From an uncultured Blautia sp. (GTDB lineage Bacteria > Bacillota > Clostridia > Lachnospirales > Lachnospiraceae), in contig CALIZJ010000036.1 of NCBI GenBank assembly GCA_938028845.1, forward strand, positions 1 through 8,367: a DNA stretch of 8,367 nt. Direction: 5' to 3'. The notes under the pieces were generated by a model. The model was given only the letters and a program-made list of their open reading frames with translations, made no database searches and was not told where the DNA came from. This document shows, in pieces, positions 1 through 6,618 of the stretch. Made by a program: the position numbers and the translations under genes. The first letter of the stretch is position 1. Each line of letters opens with the position of its first letter.

Positions 1-543
1 CGCTATATCACTACGTCAGAAAATATCTCCTATGAAAGTGCCCGTGAATTAGAACAGGCTTTTTCGAAGGAGTATCCGGAGATTACAGATACCGGCGTCA
101 GCTATGCGATCCGTTTAAGCACCTTACAGATCAACAGCACAAAGGCAGGCAGCTTCGTTATGCAGGCCGCCATGCTATACGGCGCTGTCGTGCTGATGGT
201 AATCTGCCTTACCATACTGTCTTTACAGCAGCTATTAGACGCAGACAAGTACAAATACCGTTTTTCTGTACTGCGAAAGCTAGGCGTTGAAGAACAACAG
301 ATAGAAAAACTTATGCTGAAACAACTAGGCGTCTGGTTTGGCCTCCCGATCATTGTGGCAGTCATTGTTTCCGCAATTGTAATTACTTATTTTATTCTAA
401 CTGTATCCGCAGAAATTTCAGCCTATATTGGTTTTGAAACCTTGCTCCTGCAGATAAGCATGACTGGAAGCCTATTCGTGCTGCTGCTGATTTGCTATTT
501 CATCAGCACCTGGATACTATTCAAACATTCTATCGGAACCTGA
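1..543 (+). CDS. FtsX-like ABC transporter permease, C-terminal part (5' end outside window)
   Basis: An open frame runs from base 1 to the TGA at 541-543, giving the last 180 residues of a membrane protein. The visible part has a soluble stretch (about residues 1-50), a hydrophobic segment (about 54-75), a charged cytoplasmic loop with DADKYKYRFSVLRKLG, a second hydrophobic segment (about 113-135) and a final one near residues 154-175. This matches the C-terminal FtsX domain of MacB/BceB-type permeases, which work with a separate ATP-binding subunit, often in export of or resistance to peptide antibiotics in Firmicutes. The ATPase partner and any two-component regulator would lie upstream, outside the window. 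An in-frame ATG at 160 is internal: the frame upstream is coding-like and the sequence there is typical of the extracytoplasmic domain. The family call is firm; the transported substrate cannot be told. Confidence 0.85.
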   Translation, partial: RYITTSENISYESARELEQAFSKEYPEITDTGVSYAIRLSTLQINSTKAGSFVMQAAMLYGAVVLMVICLTILSLQQLLDADKYKYRFSVLRKLGVEEQQIEKLMLKQLGVWFGLPIIVAVIVSAIVITYFILTVSAEISAYIGFETLLLQISMTGSLFVLLLICYFISTWILFKHSIGT

Positions 544-558
544 TGCTATTACCCTCCG

Positions 559-596
559 GCCGCCGCAGGAACAGCCATTCCAGCAGCGGCGGCTTT
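559..596 (+). terminator. Terminator-like hairpin after the permease gene
   Basis: An 8-bp perfect GC stem (GCCGCCGC at 559-566 pairs with GCGGCGGC at 586-593) encloses a smaller 4-bp stem (GGAA 568-571 with TTCC 578-581) and is followed by TTTCT. It starts 15 bp after the permease stop. The T run is short, so it may be a weak terminator or only a 3'-end stabilising structure. Confidence 0.4.
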
Positions 597-1033
597 CTGC
601 CTATATGCACAGTATTCCTCCTTCAACGCCAAAATACATCTGCAATTTTACGGTACAAAACATCAGACGTTTTCAGTTTTTATATGACGTCTCCAAAAAC
701 CATTTATCCATTTTCCACAAAAACGCAATCGCATATCCCCACATATCCTTCCCTCCTTTTGTGCATTAAGTAGAATTCATTTTTTATACATCAGATGTCT
801 TGCAGATATCCCCTCAAATTATATAATAACCATAAAGCGGCACGCAAGCCACCATCGCACCAGGCGCTCAAGAGCATATCGCCGGCCGCACACAGCCTGC
901 AGCATGCTCCTTTCCCTGCTATAACCCAAGACCAAACTTGAGCCATCCACACGCAGGCGCTGCCAGCGGCAGCGCCCCATCCCACCGCCTCACACATGAC
1001 GCGTACCTTCTTGCCTGCCGTCTTTCACAACCA
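597..1033. other. Intergenic stretch without a convincing gene
   Basis: This stretch separates the permease from the long inverted repeat. Its first half (to about 835) is AT-rich and has stop codons in all useful frames. The second half is GC-rich. A 68-codon minus-strand frame (997 to 791) has a plausible AAGAAGG ribosome binding site, but its product is rich in W, C, A and G and resembles no family I recognise, so I do not call it a gene. A 9-bp perfect hairpin (956-964 with 968-976, loop AGC) is present but has no T tract after it. No RNA gene or riboswitch was recognised. Confidence 0.5.
800..827 (+). promoter_or_regulatory. Possible sigma-A promoter upstream of the sugar-acid operon
   Basis: TTGCAG (800-805) and a perfect TATAAT (822-827) are separated by 16 bp. 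The -35 box matches the consensus TTGACA at only three of six positions. If used, transcription would start near 834 and give a leader of about 430 nt that includes the long inverted repeat before the dehydratase gene. The TATAAT lies in a near-palindromic ATTATATAAT, so it could serve the other strand as well. This is weak evidence, and a closer promoter may have been missed. Confidence 0.3.
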
Positions 1034-1224
1034 GCCGTGCAGGTGTATGGGTGAGGGGTGGGGATGGCTCACGAGGCTTGGAGGATTTTGGCGGCGCCGC
1101 TTCAGCCGTTTCGCATCTGTCTGAGCGCAGCGAGTTATGCAAAACGGCTGATCATCAGCGAGCGCCGCCAAAATCCCCAAACGCAGTGCGCCATCCCCAC
1201 CCCTCACCCATACACCTGCACGGC
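1034..1224. repeat. 191-bp long inverted repeat (large hairpin), possible MITE- or REP-like element
   Basis: The outer arms 1034-1068 and 1190-1224 are perfect reverse complements over 35 bp. A second block, 1078-1097 against 1162-1180, pairs over 19 bp with one bulged A (1082). An inner block, 1103-1116 against 1137-1150, pairs at 13 of 14 positions (C1112 faces A1141). The apical loop is 1117-1136. The whole element can therefore fold into one long hairpin in DNA or RNA. It codes for no protein, I see no clear target-site duplication, and it ends 37 bp before the dehydratase start. The shape suggests a non-autonomous dispersed palindromic element, but copy number cannot be judged from one window. 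A role as a leader structure or attenuator is possible; it has no poly-T tail, so a simple intrinsic terminator is unlikely. Confidence 0.85.
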
Positions 1225-1246
1225 GTCCCCCAAAAAACATCACAGA

Positions 1247-1253
1247 AAGAAGG
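1247..1253 (+). promoter_or_regulatory. Ribosome binding site deciding the dehydratase start
   Basis: AAGAAGG lies 8 nt before ATG 1262. It favours this start over the longer open frame that begins inside the inverted repeat, and over the ATG at 1304, which has only a weak GGA before it. Confidence 0.75.
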
Positions 1254-1261
1254 TAACCCTC

Positions 1262-3028
1262 ATGCCCCTCCCAAGTCAACTCACCCGAACCCAATCTCCG
1301 GAAATGGACCCTCTCCGTCTAGGAACCGGCTGGAAGCTCTCCGATCTGTCCAAGCCTCAGATCCTCATCGAAAGTACCTTCGGAGACAGCCATCCCGGAA
1401 GCGTTCACTTAAACACCCTGGTGGAAGAAGCCCGAAAAGGCGTCCAAAAAGCCGGCGGAAAAGGTGCCCGCTACTACTGCACCGATATCTGCGACGGGGA
1501 AAGCCAGGGAACCGACGGGATCAATTACAGCCTGGCAAGCCGTGAGATCATCGCCGACATGATCGAAATCCATGCAAACGCTACCCCCTTTGACGCCGGA
1601 ATTTTCATCGCAAGCTGCGATAAAGGAATGCCCGGAAACCTGATAGGAATGGCCCGGGCAGATATCCCCTCTATTGTCATACCAGGCGGCACCATGAGCG
1701 CTGGACCAGAGCTTCTCACTTTAGAACAATTGGGCATGTACAGCGCCCAGTATCAAAGAGGAGAGATCAGCGAAGAAAGGCTTAACTGGGCCAAGCATAA
1801 TGCCTGCCCCGGCTGCGGCGCCTGTTCCTTTATTGGAACGGCTTCCACTATGCAGATCATGGCGGAAGCCTTAGGTCTCGCCCTCCCAGGCAGTGCCCTA
1901 ATGCCTGCCGCAAGCCCGGATCTTCTCGCTTTTGCCGAAAGAGCCGGAGAACAGGCGGTAAAACTTGCTTATATGCCGGATATGCGTCCCAGCAAGCTCC
2001 TCACAAAGGAAAGCTTTGAGAATGCCATCCTGGTACATGCCGCCATTTCCGGAAGTACCAACTGCCTTCTCCATCTCCCTGCCCTTGCCCATGAGCTGGG
2101 GATTGAAATTAATGGGGATACCTTTGATTCCCTTCATAGAAATGCACACTATCTACTGGATATCCGTCCTACCGGGAAGTGGCCCGCAGAATGCTTTTAC
2201 TACGCAGGCGGCGTTCCTGCCATAATGGAAGAACTCCGTCCTTATCTTCACCTGGATGTGATGACCGTAACCGGAAAAACCTTAGGCGAGAATCTGGACG
2301 ACTTAAAAGAAAACGGCTTTTATGAGCGCTGCGGCAAATGGCTTGCGGATTTCAATACCCGCCGTAATCTTTCCCTGAAAAAAGAGAACATCCTGCGCCC
2401 CTATGAAAAAGCCCTTGGCACGGATGGAAGCATTGCCATATTAAAAGGCAATCTTGCCCCAGAGGGCGCGGTCATTAAACATACTGCCTGCCCAAAAGAA
2501 ATGTTCCATGTCACTTTAAGGGCAAGGCCCTTTGACAGTGAAGAAGAATGCCTGGACGCGGTGTTGCATCACCGGATCCAAAAGGGTGACGCAGTGTTTA
2601 TCCGTTACGAAGGTCCCAAAGGCAGCGGAATGCCGGAAATGTTTTATACCTCTGAGGCCATCAGCAGCGATAAGGAATTAGGAAAAAGCATTGCCCTTAT
2701 TACAGACGGACGTTTTTCCGGTGCATCCACAGGTCCGGTCATCGGCCACTTAAGCCCTGAGGCTGCAGACGGCGGTCCCATCGCCCTTGTAGAGGAAGGA
2801 GATCTTGTGGAGATCAATGTAAAAGAAAGGAAGATAAATCTTGTCGGCGCTGCGGGAGAACACAAAACTATGGAAGAAATGCAGGAAATCCTTGCTAAAC
2901 GCCGTGCGAACTGGAAACCAAAACAGCCCAAATATAAAAAAGGCGTACTCCGCATGTTCAGCGAACATGCCGCCAGCCCTATGAAAGGCGCTTACCTGGA
3001 ATTTTTTGAAAAAGGAGAATCTTTATGA
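1262..3028 (+). CDS. IlvD/Edd-family dehydratase, probably a sugar-acid (gluconate-type) dehydratase
   Basis: The 588-residue protein belongs to the Fe-S dehydratases that include dihydroxyacid dehydratase (IlvD), 6-phosphogluconate dehydratase (Edd) and sugar-acid dehydratases. Visible family motifs are CDKGMPGN (C119, with D120 and K121 as likely metal-site residues), the cluster motif CPGCGAC (C182, C185, C188), ICDGESQGT (D78), YEGPKGSGMPEM (E450) and DGRFSGAS (S486, the expected catalytic serine). The N-terminal region has HPGSVHL, as in E. coli IlvD, rather than the C-x-x-H version typical of [2Fe-2S] members. The sequence alone would also allow IlvD itself. The neighbours (KDG-type kinase and KDPG aldolase, no ilv or leu genes) point to sugar-acid dehydration, most simply D-gluconate to 2-keto-3-deoxygluconate; 6-phosphogluconate is the alternative. 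The stop overlaps the kinase start by 4 bp (ATGA), so the two are translationally coupled. Confidence 0.88.
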   Translation: MPLPSQLTRTQSPEMDPLRLGTGWKLSDLSKPQILIESTFGDSHPGSVHLNTLVEEARKGVQKAGGKGARYYCTDICDGESQGTDGINYSLASREIIADMIEIHANATPFDAGIFIASCDKGMPGNLIGMARADIPSIVIPGGTMSAGPELLTLEQLGMYSAQYQRGEISEERLNWAKHNACPGCGACSFIGTASTMQIMAEALGLALPGSALMPAASPDLLAFAERAGEQAVKLAYMPDMRPSKLLTKESFENAILVHAAISGSTNCLLHLPALAHELGIEINGDTFDSLHRNAHYLLDIRPTGKWPAECFYYAGGVPAIMEELRPYLHLDVMTVTGKTLGENLDDLKENGFYERCGKWLADFNTRRNLSLKKENILRPYEKALGTDGSIAILKGNLAPEGAVIKHTACPKEMFHVTLRARPFDSEEECLDAVLHHRIQKGDAVFIRYEGPKGSGMPEMFYTSEAISSDKELGKSIALITDGRFSGASTGPVIGHLSPEAADGGPIALVEEGDLVEINVKERKINLVGAAGEHKTMEEMQEILAKRRANWKPKQPKYKKGVLRMFSEHAASPMKGAYLEFFEKGESL

Positions 3029-4110
3029 ATACCGCACAGCTCTTAATAAATCCCTCCCTTCCTGTAAGATTTCTTTCTGCAGGTGAGATCCTTCTGCGTC
3101 TTACCCCTCCAGAATATAAGACCATACAGGAGGCTTCCAGTTTCACAGCCAATTACGGAGGCAGTGAGGCAAATGTGGCCCTTTCCCTGGCAAATCTTGG
3201 GATAGACAGCAGTTTTTTCTCTGTAGTTCCCAACAACAGCCTGGGAAAAAGCGCAGTCCGGATGTTAAAAAGCAGCCACGTAAACTGTACGCCCATAATC
3301 TTAAGCACGCCAAAAGAAACGCCTTCCCACCGGCTGGGCTGTTACTATTTTGAAAAAGGATATGACGTCCGTCCGGGAAGAGTGGTCTACGACCGGAAAA
3401 ACAGTGCTTTTACCGAATATGACCTTTCCCGTATAAATCTGAGCGCTTTGTTAGAAGGATTTACCTGGCTGCACCTAAGCGGCATCACGCCGGCTCTAAA
3501 TGAAAATACCAGACAGTTTACATTAAACTGCCTGAAAACAGCACGTCAGCTGGGAATCACCATAAGCTTTGACGGAAATTTCAGAAGTTCTCTGTGGAGC
3601 TTTCAGGAAGCGCGGGATTTTTGCACTGCCTGTCTGCCTTATGTGGACGTGTTGTTTGGAATCGAGCCTTACCATTTATGGAAAAACGAAGCCTGCCGGG
3701 AAGACGGGGATCTTAAGGATACCCTTTCCCCTCATCCAAGCCGGAAGGAACAGGATAAGATCTTTCAGGAATTTATCCGCCGTTATCCAAATATAAAGTG
3801 CATAGCCCGCCATGTGCGGTTCACGCACAGCAGCAGCAAAAACAGCCTGAAAGCATATATGTACTACCAGGGAAAAACCTTTGAAAGTCCCCTTTATACC
3901 TTTCATATCCTGGACCGCATCGGAGGAGGCGACGCATTTGCCGCAGGACTTCTTTATGCCATTATGAAGGGCTTTTCTCCTGATGACATGGTTTCTTTCG
4001 CTGTTGCCAGCAGCGTATTAAAGCATACCATGCACGGGGACGGCAATATCATCGACGACGCATCTCTTATACAAGAGCTTGCACAAACTAATTTTGACGT
4101 AAGCCGTTAG
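3025..4110 (+). CDS. kdgK: PfkB-family sugar kinase, probably 2-keto-3-deoxygluconate kinase
   Basis: The 361-residue protein has the ribokinase/PfkB fold signatures: YGGSEANVALSLANLG (residues 44-59, substrate and lid region), a KDG-kinase-like stretch around 103-128 containing RPGRVVYDRKNSA, HLSGITPAL, the FDGNFRSSLW segment, and the catalytic GGGDAFAAG with D303 as the expected base (GGGD in place of the common GAGD). It would phosphorylate 2-keto-3-deoxygluconate to KDPG with ATP in the cytoplasm. The start is ATG 3025, with AAAGGAG at 3011-3017 and a 7-nt spacing, overlapping the dehydratase stop. The N terminus carries about 13 residues before the usual 'FLSAGEILLRL' beginning, a harmless-looking extension. 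PfkB members are hard to assign by substrate: a 2-ketogluconate kinase of the KguK kind is the main alternative. Confidence 0.82.
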   Translation: MNTAQLLINPSLPVRFLSAGEILLRLTPPEYKTIQEASSFTANYGGSEANVALSLANLGIDSSFFSVVPNNSLGKSAVRMLKSSHVNCTPIILSTPKETPSHRLGCYYFEKGYDVRPGRVVYDRKNSAFTEYDLSRINLSALLEGFTWLHLSGITPALNENTRQFTLNCLKTARQLGITISFDGNFRSSLWSFQEARDFCTACLPYVDVLFGIEPYHLWKNEACREDGDLKDTLSPHPSRKEQDKIFQEFIRRYPNIKCIARHVRFTHSSSKNSLKAYMYYQGKTFESPLYTFHILDRIGGGDAFAAGLLYAIMKGFSPDDMVSFAVASSVLKHTMHGDGNIIDDASLIQELAQTNFDVSR

Positions 4111-4178
4111 CAAAAATACGGCTGGGAAATCATAAGACGTTTTATTTACCATAAGGCCAACGAAAGGAAGGAACGAAT

Positions 4179-5153
4179 ATGCACAAACTTTTAGTAACCG
4201 GCTGGGTGCCGGAAGAAATCTTAAAAGATTACAGGGAGACCTTTTCCATCACGATCCCGGATCATGATAAAAAGAATTTTTCCACACAGGAAGTAAAAGA
4301 TATGCTCCCGGAATATGACGCACTTTTTACTCTCTCCTCCTTTTCCTTTAAAAAGGAACTGATCGATCTTGCATCTAATTTAAAGGCTGTGGCAAATTTC
4401 GGGGTAGGCTATGACAATATAGACCGGGAATACTGCACGCAAAAAGGAATTTTCCTGATCAATACGCCCGCCTCTGTAACCGAGCCTACCGCAGAATTGA
4501 CCATCGCCCTTATGTTTGCCATCACCAAAGGGATCGTCATGTATGACAAAGAGCTGCGCGATACAAGGCACTGCCATACAGATACCTTCTTTGACAGGGA
4601 TCTTCTCCTGACCGGGAAAACCATAGGGATCATCGGATATGGGCGGATCGGACAGGCAGTGGGAAGAAAAGCCCAGGGCCTTGGAATGCATGTAATGTAT
4701 CATAACCGCCACCGCAAAACGCCCCAGGAGGAAGCACGTCTTGGTGCTGCCTACGGCACTTTTGACGAAGTATTGGAAAAAGCGGATGTGATCACCTGCC
4801 ATATACCGTACACAAAAGAAAACCATCATATTTTCAATCTGGAAGCCTTTCAAAAAATGAAGCCCACCGCCTATTTTATCAATGCTGCCAGAGGCCCTGT
4901 CATGTGCGAGGCAGACCTGGCCACTGCTCTGAAAGAAAAAATCATCCGCGGCGCCGCAACGGATGTATTTGAATTTGAGCCCAACGTCTCTAAGGAACTG
5001 GCACAGATGAAAAATGTAGTGATCACGCCTCATATCGGAAGCAATGTATTAGAATCCAGAACCGCCATGGCCCGGGAAGCTTTAGATGGCCTGACAGCGC
5101 TTTTTAAAGGAAACCGTCCGGAAAATGTGGTAAATAAAGAGCTGTATCTTTAG
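4179..5153 (+). CDS. D-isomer-specific 2-hydroxyacid dehydrogenase, likely NADP(H)-dependent 2-ketogluconate reductase type
   Basis: The 324-residue protein has the full family layout: an N-terminal substrate-binding part with NFGVGYDNID (73-82), a Rossmann nucleotide-binding motif GYGRIG (153-158), and the catalytic triad R238 (NAARG), E267 (EFEP) and H285 (TPHIGS). After the second strand of the Rossmann fold, where NAD-specific members carry an aspartate, it has HNRHRK (175-180). Neutral and basic residues there usually mean NADP(H), as in GhrB/2-ketogluconate reductases. In this operon the likely role is reduction of 2-ketogluconate to gluconate, feeding the dehydratase; reduction of the 6-phosphate (KguD-like) is the alternative. 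The gene follows the kinase after 68 bp without a visible terminator and has an AAAGGAAGG ribosome binding site. The family is certain and the substrate is inferred. Confidence 0.83.
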   Translation: MHKLLVTGWVPEEILKDYRETFSITIPDHDKKNFSTQEVKDMLPEYDALFTLSSFSFKKELIDLASNLKAVANFGVGYDNIDREYCTQKGIFLINTPASVTEPTAELTIALMFAITKGIVMYDKELRDTRHCHTDTFFDRDLLLTGKTIGIIGYGRIGQAVGRKAQGLGMHVMYHNRHRKTPQEEARLGAAYGTFDEVLEKADVITCHIPYTKENHHIFNLEAFQKMKPTAYFINAARGPVMCEADLATALKEKIIRGAATDVFEFEPNVSKELAQMKNVVITPHIGSNVLESRTAMAREALDGLTALFKGNRPENVVNKELYL

Positions 5154-5173
5154 GCCATAAAGAAATATAACCG

Positions 5174-5180
5174 AAAGGAG
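5174..5180 (+). promoter_or_regulatory. Ribosome binding site deciding the aldolase start
   Basis: AAAGGAG ends 7 nt before ATG 5188. The in-frame TTG at 5182 would lie only one base from it, so the ATG is the better start. Confidence 0.8.
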
Positions 5181-5187
5181 ATTGTCT

Positions 5188-5826
5188 ATGAAATCAATAG
5201 AAGAACATTTTTCTCATTTAGGCGTGGTACCTGTCGTCGTCATAAAGGAGGTAAAGGACGCCCTTCCCCTGGCAAAAGCGCTGATAGACGGAGGGCTTCC
5301 CTGTGCGGAGATCACCCTGCGCACTCCTGCGGCAGAAGACGCTATACAGGCTATATGCCGGGAGTATCCGGACATGCTCGTTGGAGCAGGCACCGTCCTC
5401 ACCGTAGAACAGGTAAAGCGTACCGCAGCAGCAGGCGCTAAGTTTATGGTAAGCCCAGGCTTTGATCCGGAGATCGTAGATTTCTGTAAATCTGAAAACA
5501 TCCCTGTTTTTCCTGGCTGTATGACTCCTACAGAGGTGACACTGGCTATAAAATGCGGTCTTAAAACGGTAAAATTTTTCCCCGCCCAGCAAGCCGGAGG
5601 TCCTGCCATGATCAAGACGCTTTCCGCCCCTTACCCGGACTTAACATTTATGCCTACAGGAGGGATCAGCGCTGCAAATCTTAAGGATTACCTTTCTCTC
5701 CCCTGCGTACTCTGCTGCGGCGGAAGCTGGATAACGGACCAGTCCCTAATCCTTTCCGGCAGCTTCTCCAAAATCACCGCTCTCGCCCAGGAGGCCCGGG
5801 AACTGGCTGCGGCTTTAAAAAAATAA
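5188..5826 (+). CDS. eda: 2-keto-3-deoxy-6-phosphogluconate (KDPG) aldolase
   Basis: The 212-residue protein is a class I TIM-barrel aldolase of normal length for Eda. It shows AEITLRTPAA with the catalytic E41 and the phosphate/carboxylate-binding R45, VGAGTVL, the Schiff-base lysine K129 in VKFFPA, PTGGIS, and the phosphate-binding GGSW near the C terminus. It would cleave KDPG to pyruvate and glyceraldehyde 3-phosphate, the last step of the Entner-Doudoroff pathway. Some members also cleave 4-hydroxy-2-oxoglutarate. The gene starts 34 bp after the dehydrogenase stop and ends the plus-strand operon. Its stop faces the DUF975 stop of the opposing operon at 13 bp, with no obvious terminator hairpin between them. 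Confidence 0.93.
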   Translation: MKSIEEHFSHLGVVPVVVIKEVKDALPLAKALIDGGLPCAEITLRTPAAEDAIQAICREYPDMLVGAGTVLTVEQVKRTAAAGAKFMVSPGFDPEIVDFCKSENIPVFPGCMTPTEVTLAIKCGLKTVKFFPAQQAGGPAMIKTLSAPYPDLTFMPTGGISAANLKDYLSLPCVLCCGGSWITDQSLILSGSFSKITALAQEARELAAALKK

Positions 5827-5839
5827 ACTCTTTTCCCTT

Positions 5840-6613
5840 TTATCCATGCATTTTTCGTGTTAGTGTATCGTAAAGCTCTGCGCGGGTGGCATACACATAG
5901 GGATTCACATAAAAGATTCCCACAATGCCCCAGGTCAGCGTAGAAAGTGCATGCCACAAAATAAAGGATAAATCCAGGATAAAAGCATTCCACTTTTCTC
6001 CGTACATCATATCCTTGCTCCGGGCGAAAGCCTCTTCCCTGGACATATCCGGGTACTCTGCCAGAAGATAAGGAACCATGTAATATTCATAAGACTTTAC
6101 GATACCGGGAACAACCAAAAGCAAAGACCAGAGAAATACAAAAAGGTCCCTAAAAAACATAGTTTTGACAATGTTCCAGTAATATCCTGACCGGAAGCCA
6201 TAGAGAATCTGCCCCACTCTCGGTGCAGAATACATATTTTGGATAAAAAATTTATTGCCTCCCACTTCCAGGACGTTTCCTATAAAGATGCCAAATACCA
6301 GGAGCAAAATTGCCAACACCGCCAGCAATCCTGCGCCGATCAGCCCTAAAATAAATCCTACTGGAGAAGTTGCGAATGTTTCCAAAAGATTATGCCCGCT
6401 TATCAAAAGATCCGTTCCGTATCCTAATTCCCCCTGGGTATCCTCATAATAGGTTCCCTGTGCCTGGGAAACTGCTTCTCTTCCGGAATTTCCTGCTGCA
6501 AAAGCGCTTACTATGCTCAGGATCAGCGCTACGGCCACACATGCCCAGTAGTTTTTTTTCAGAGCATCTTTCGCTCTCCATTTCAGTTCTGCTCTCGTCC
6601 AATTCTGCTCCAT
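5840..6613 (-). CDS. DUF975 family integral membrane protein
   Basis: The 257-residue protein begins with a short charged segment (WTRAELKWRAKDALKKNYW) and has hydrophobic segments at about 22-40, 85-116, 153-185 and 209-237. Conserved DUF975 blocks are visible: GFRSGYYWNIVKTMFFRDLF (140-159), LWSLLLVVPGIVKSYEYYMV (161-180), PYLLAEYPDMSREEAFARS (181-199), and the C-terminal NPYVYATRAELY. The biochemical role of this family is unknown. I chose ATG 6613 because GGAGGG (6628-6623) lies 9 nt before it. ATG 6622 overlaps the phosphatase stop (ATGA) but touches that site, and a TTG at 6643 is also in frame. It is the last gene of the cobalamin operon, 5 bp after the CobC-like gene, so co-transcription is likely. 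Whether it helps B12 metabolism or is just a passenger is not shown. Confidence 0.85.
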   Translation of the reverse strand: MEQNWTRAELKWRAKDALKKNYWACVAVALILSIVSAFAAGNSGREAVSQAQGTYYEDTQGELGYGTDLLISGHNLLETFATSPVGFILGLIGAGLLAVLAILLLVFGIFIGNVLEVGGNKFFIQNMYSAPRVGQILYGFRSGYYWNIVKTMFFRDLFVFLWSLLLVVPGIVKSYEYYMVPYLLAEYPDMSREEAFARSKDMMYGEKWNAFILDLSFILWHALSTLTWGIVGIFYVNPYVYATRAELYDTLTRKMHG

Positions 6614-6618
6614 AATCG

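Noticed and set aside
665..692. AGACGT/ACGTCT 6-bp inverted repeat as an operator
   Set aside because: The arms are short, the spacing is 16 bp and it is not placed against a convincing promoter; likely chance.
492..773. 93-residue plus-strand open frame overlapping the permease end
   Set aside because: It starts inside the permease gene in another frame, lacks a ribosome binding site and has no coding-like features after 543.
815..850. Minus-strand promoter using the same TATAAT palindrome (TTGCGT, 18 bp, TATAAT)
   Set aside because: There is no gene on the minus strand for it to serve, and the match is expected in AT-rich sequence.
956..976. 9-bp GC hairpin as an intrinsic terminator
   Set aside because: There is no T tract on either side, so it is mentioned only as a structure.
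791..997. 68-residue minus-strand open frame with an AAGAAGG site
   Set aside because: The composition is odd (many W, C, A and G), no family is recognisable and it lies in GC-rich intergenic DNA; it is kept only as part of a finding.
1058..1261. N-terminal extension of the dehydratase, beginning at GTG 1058 inside the inverted repeat (68 extra residues)
   Set aside because: The extension only translates the palindrome arms, resembles no family N terminus, and the ATG at 1262 has a well-spaced AAGAAGG and begins a protein of normal family length.
4380..5033. 217-residue minus-strand open frame across the dehydrogenase gene
   Set aside because: It is fully antisense to a clearly conserved gene and its product looks like a shadow translation.
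5182..5187. TTG start two codons before the aldolase ATG
   Set aside because: It lies one base from the ribosome binding site; ATG 5188 has the normal 7-nt spacing.
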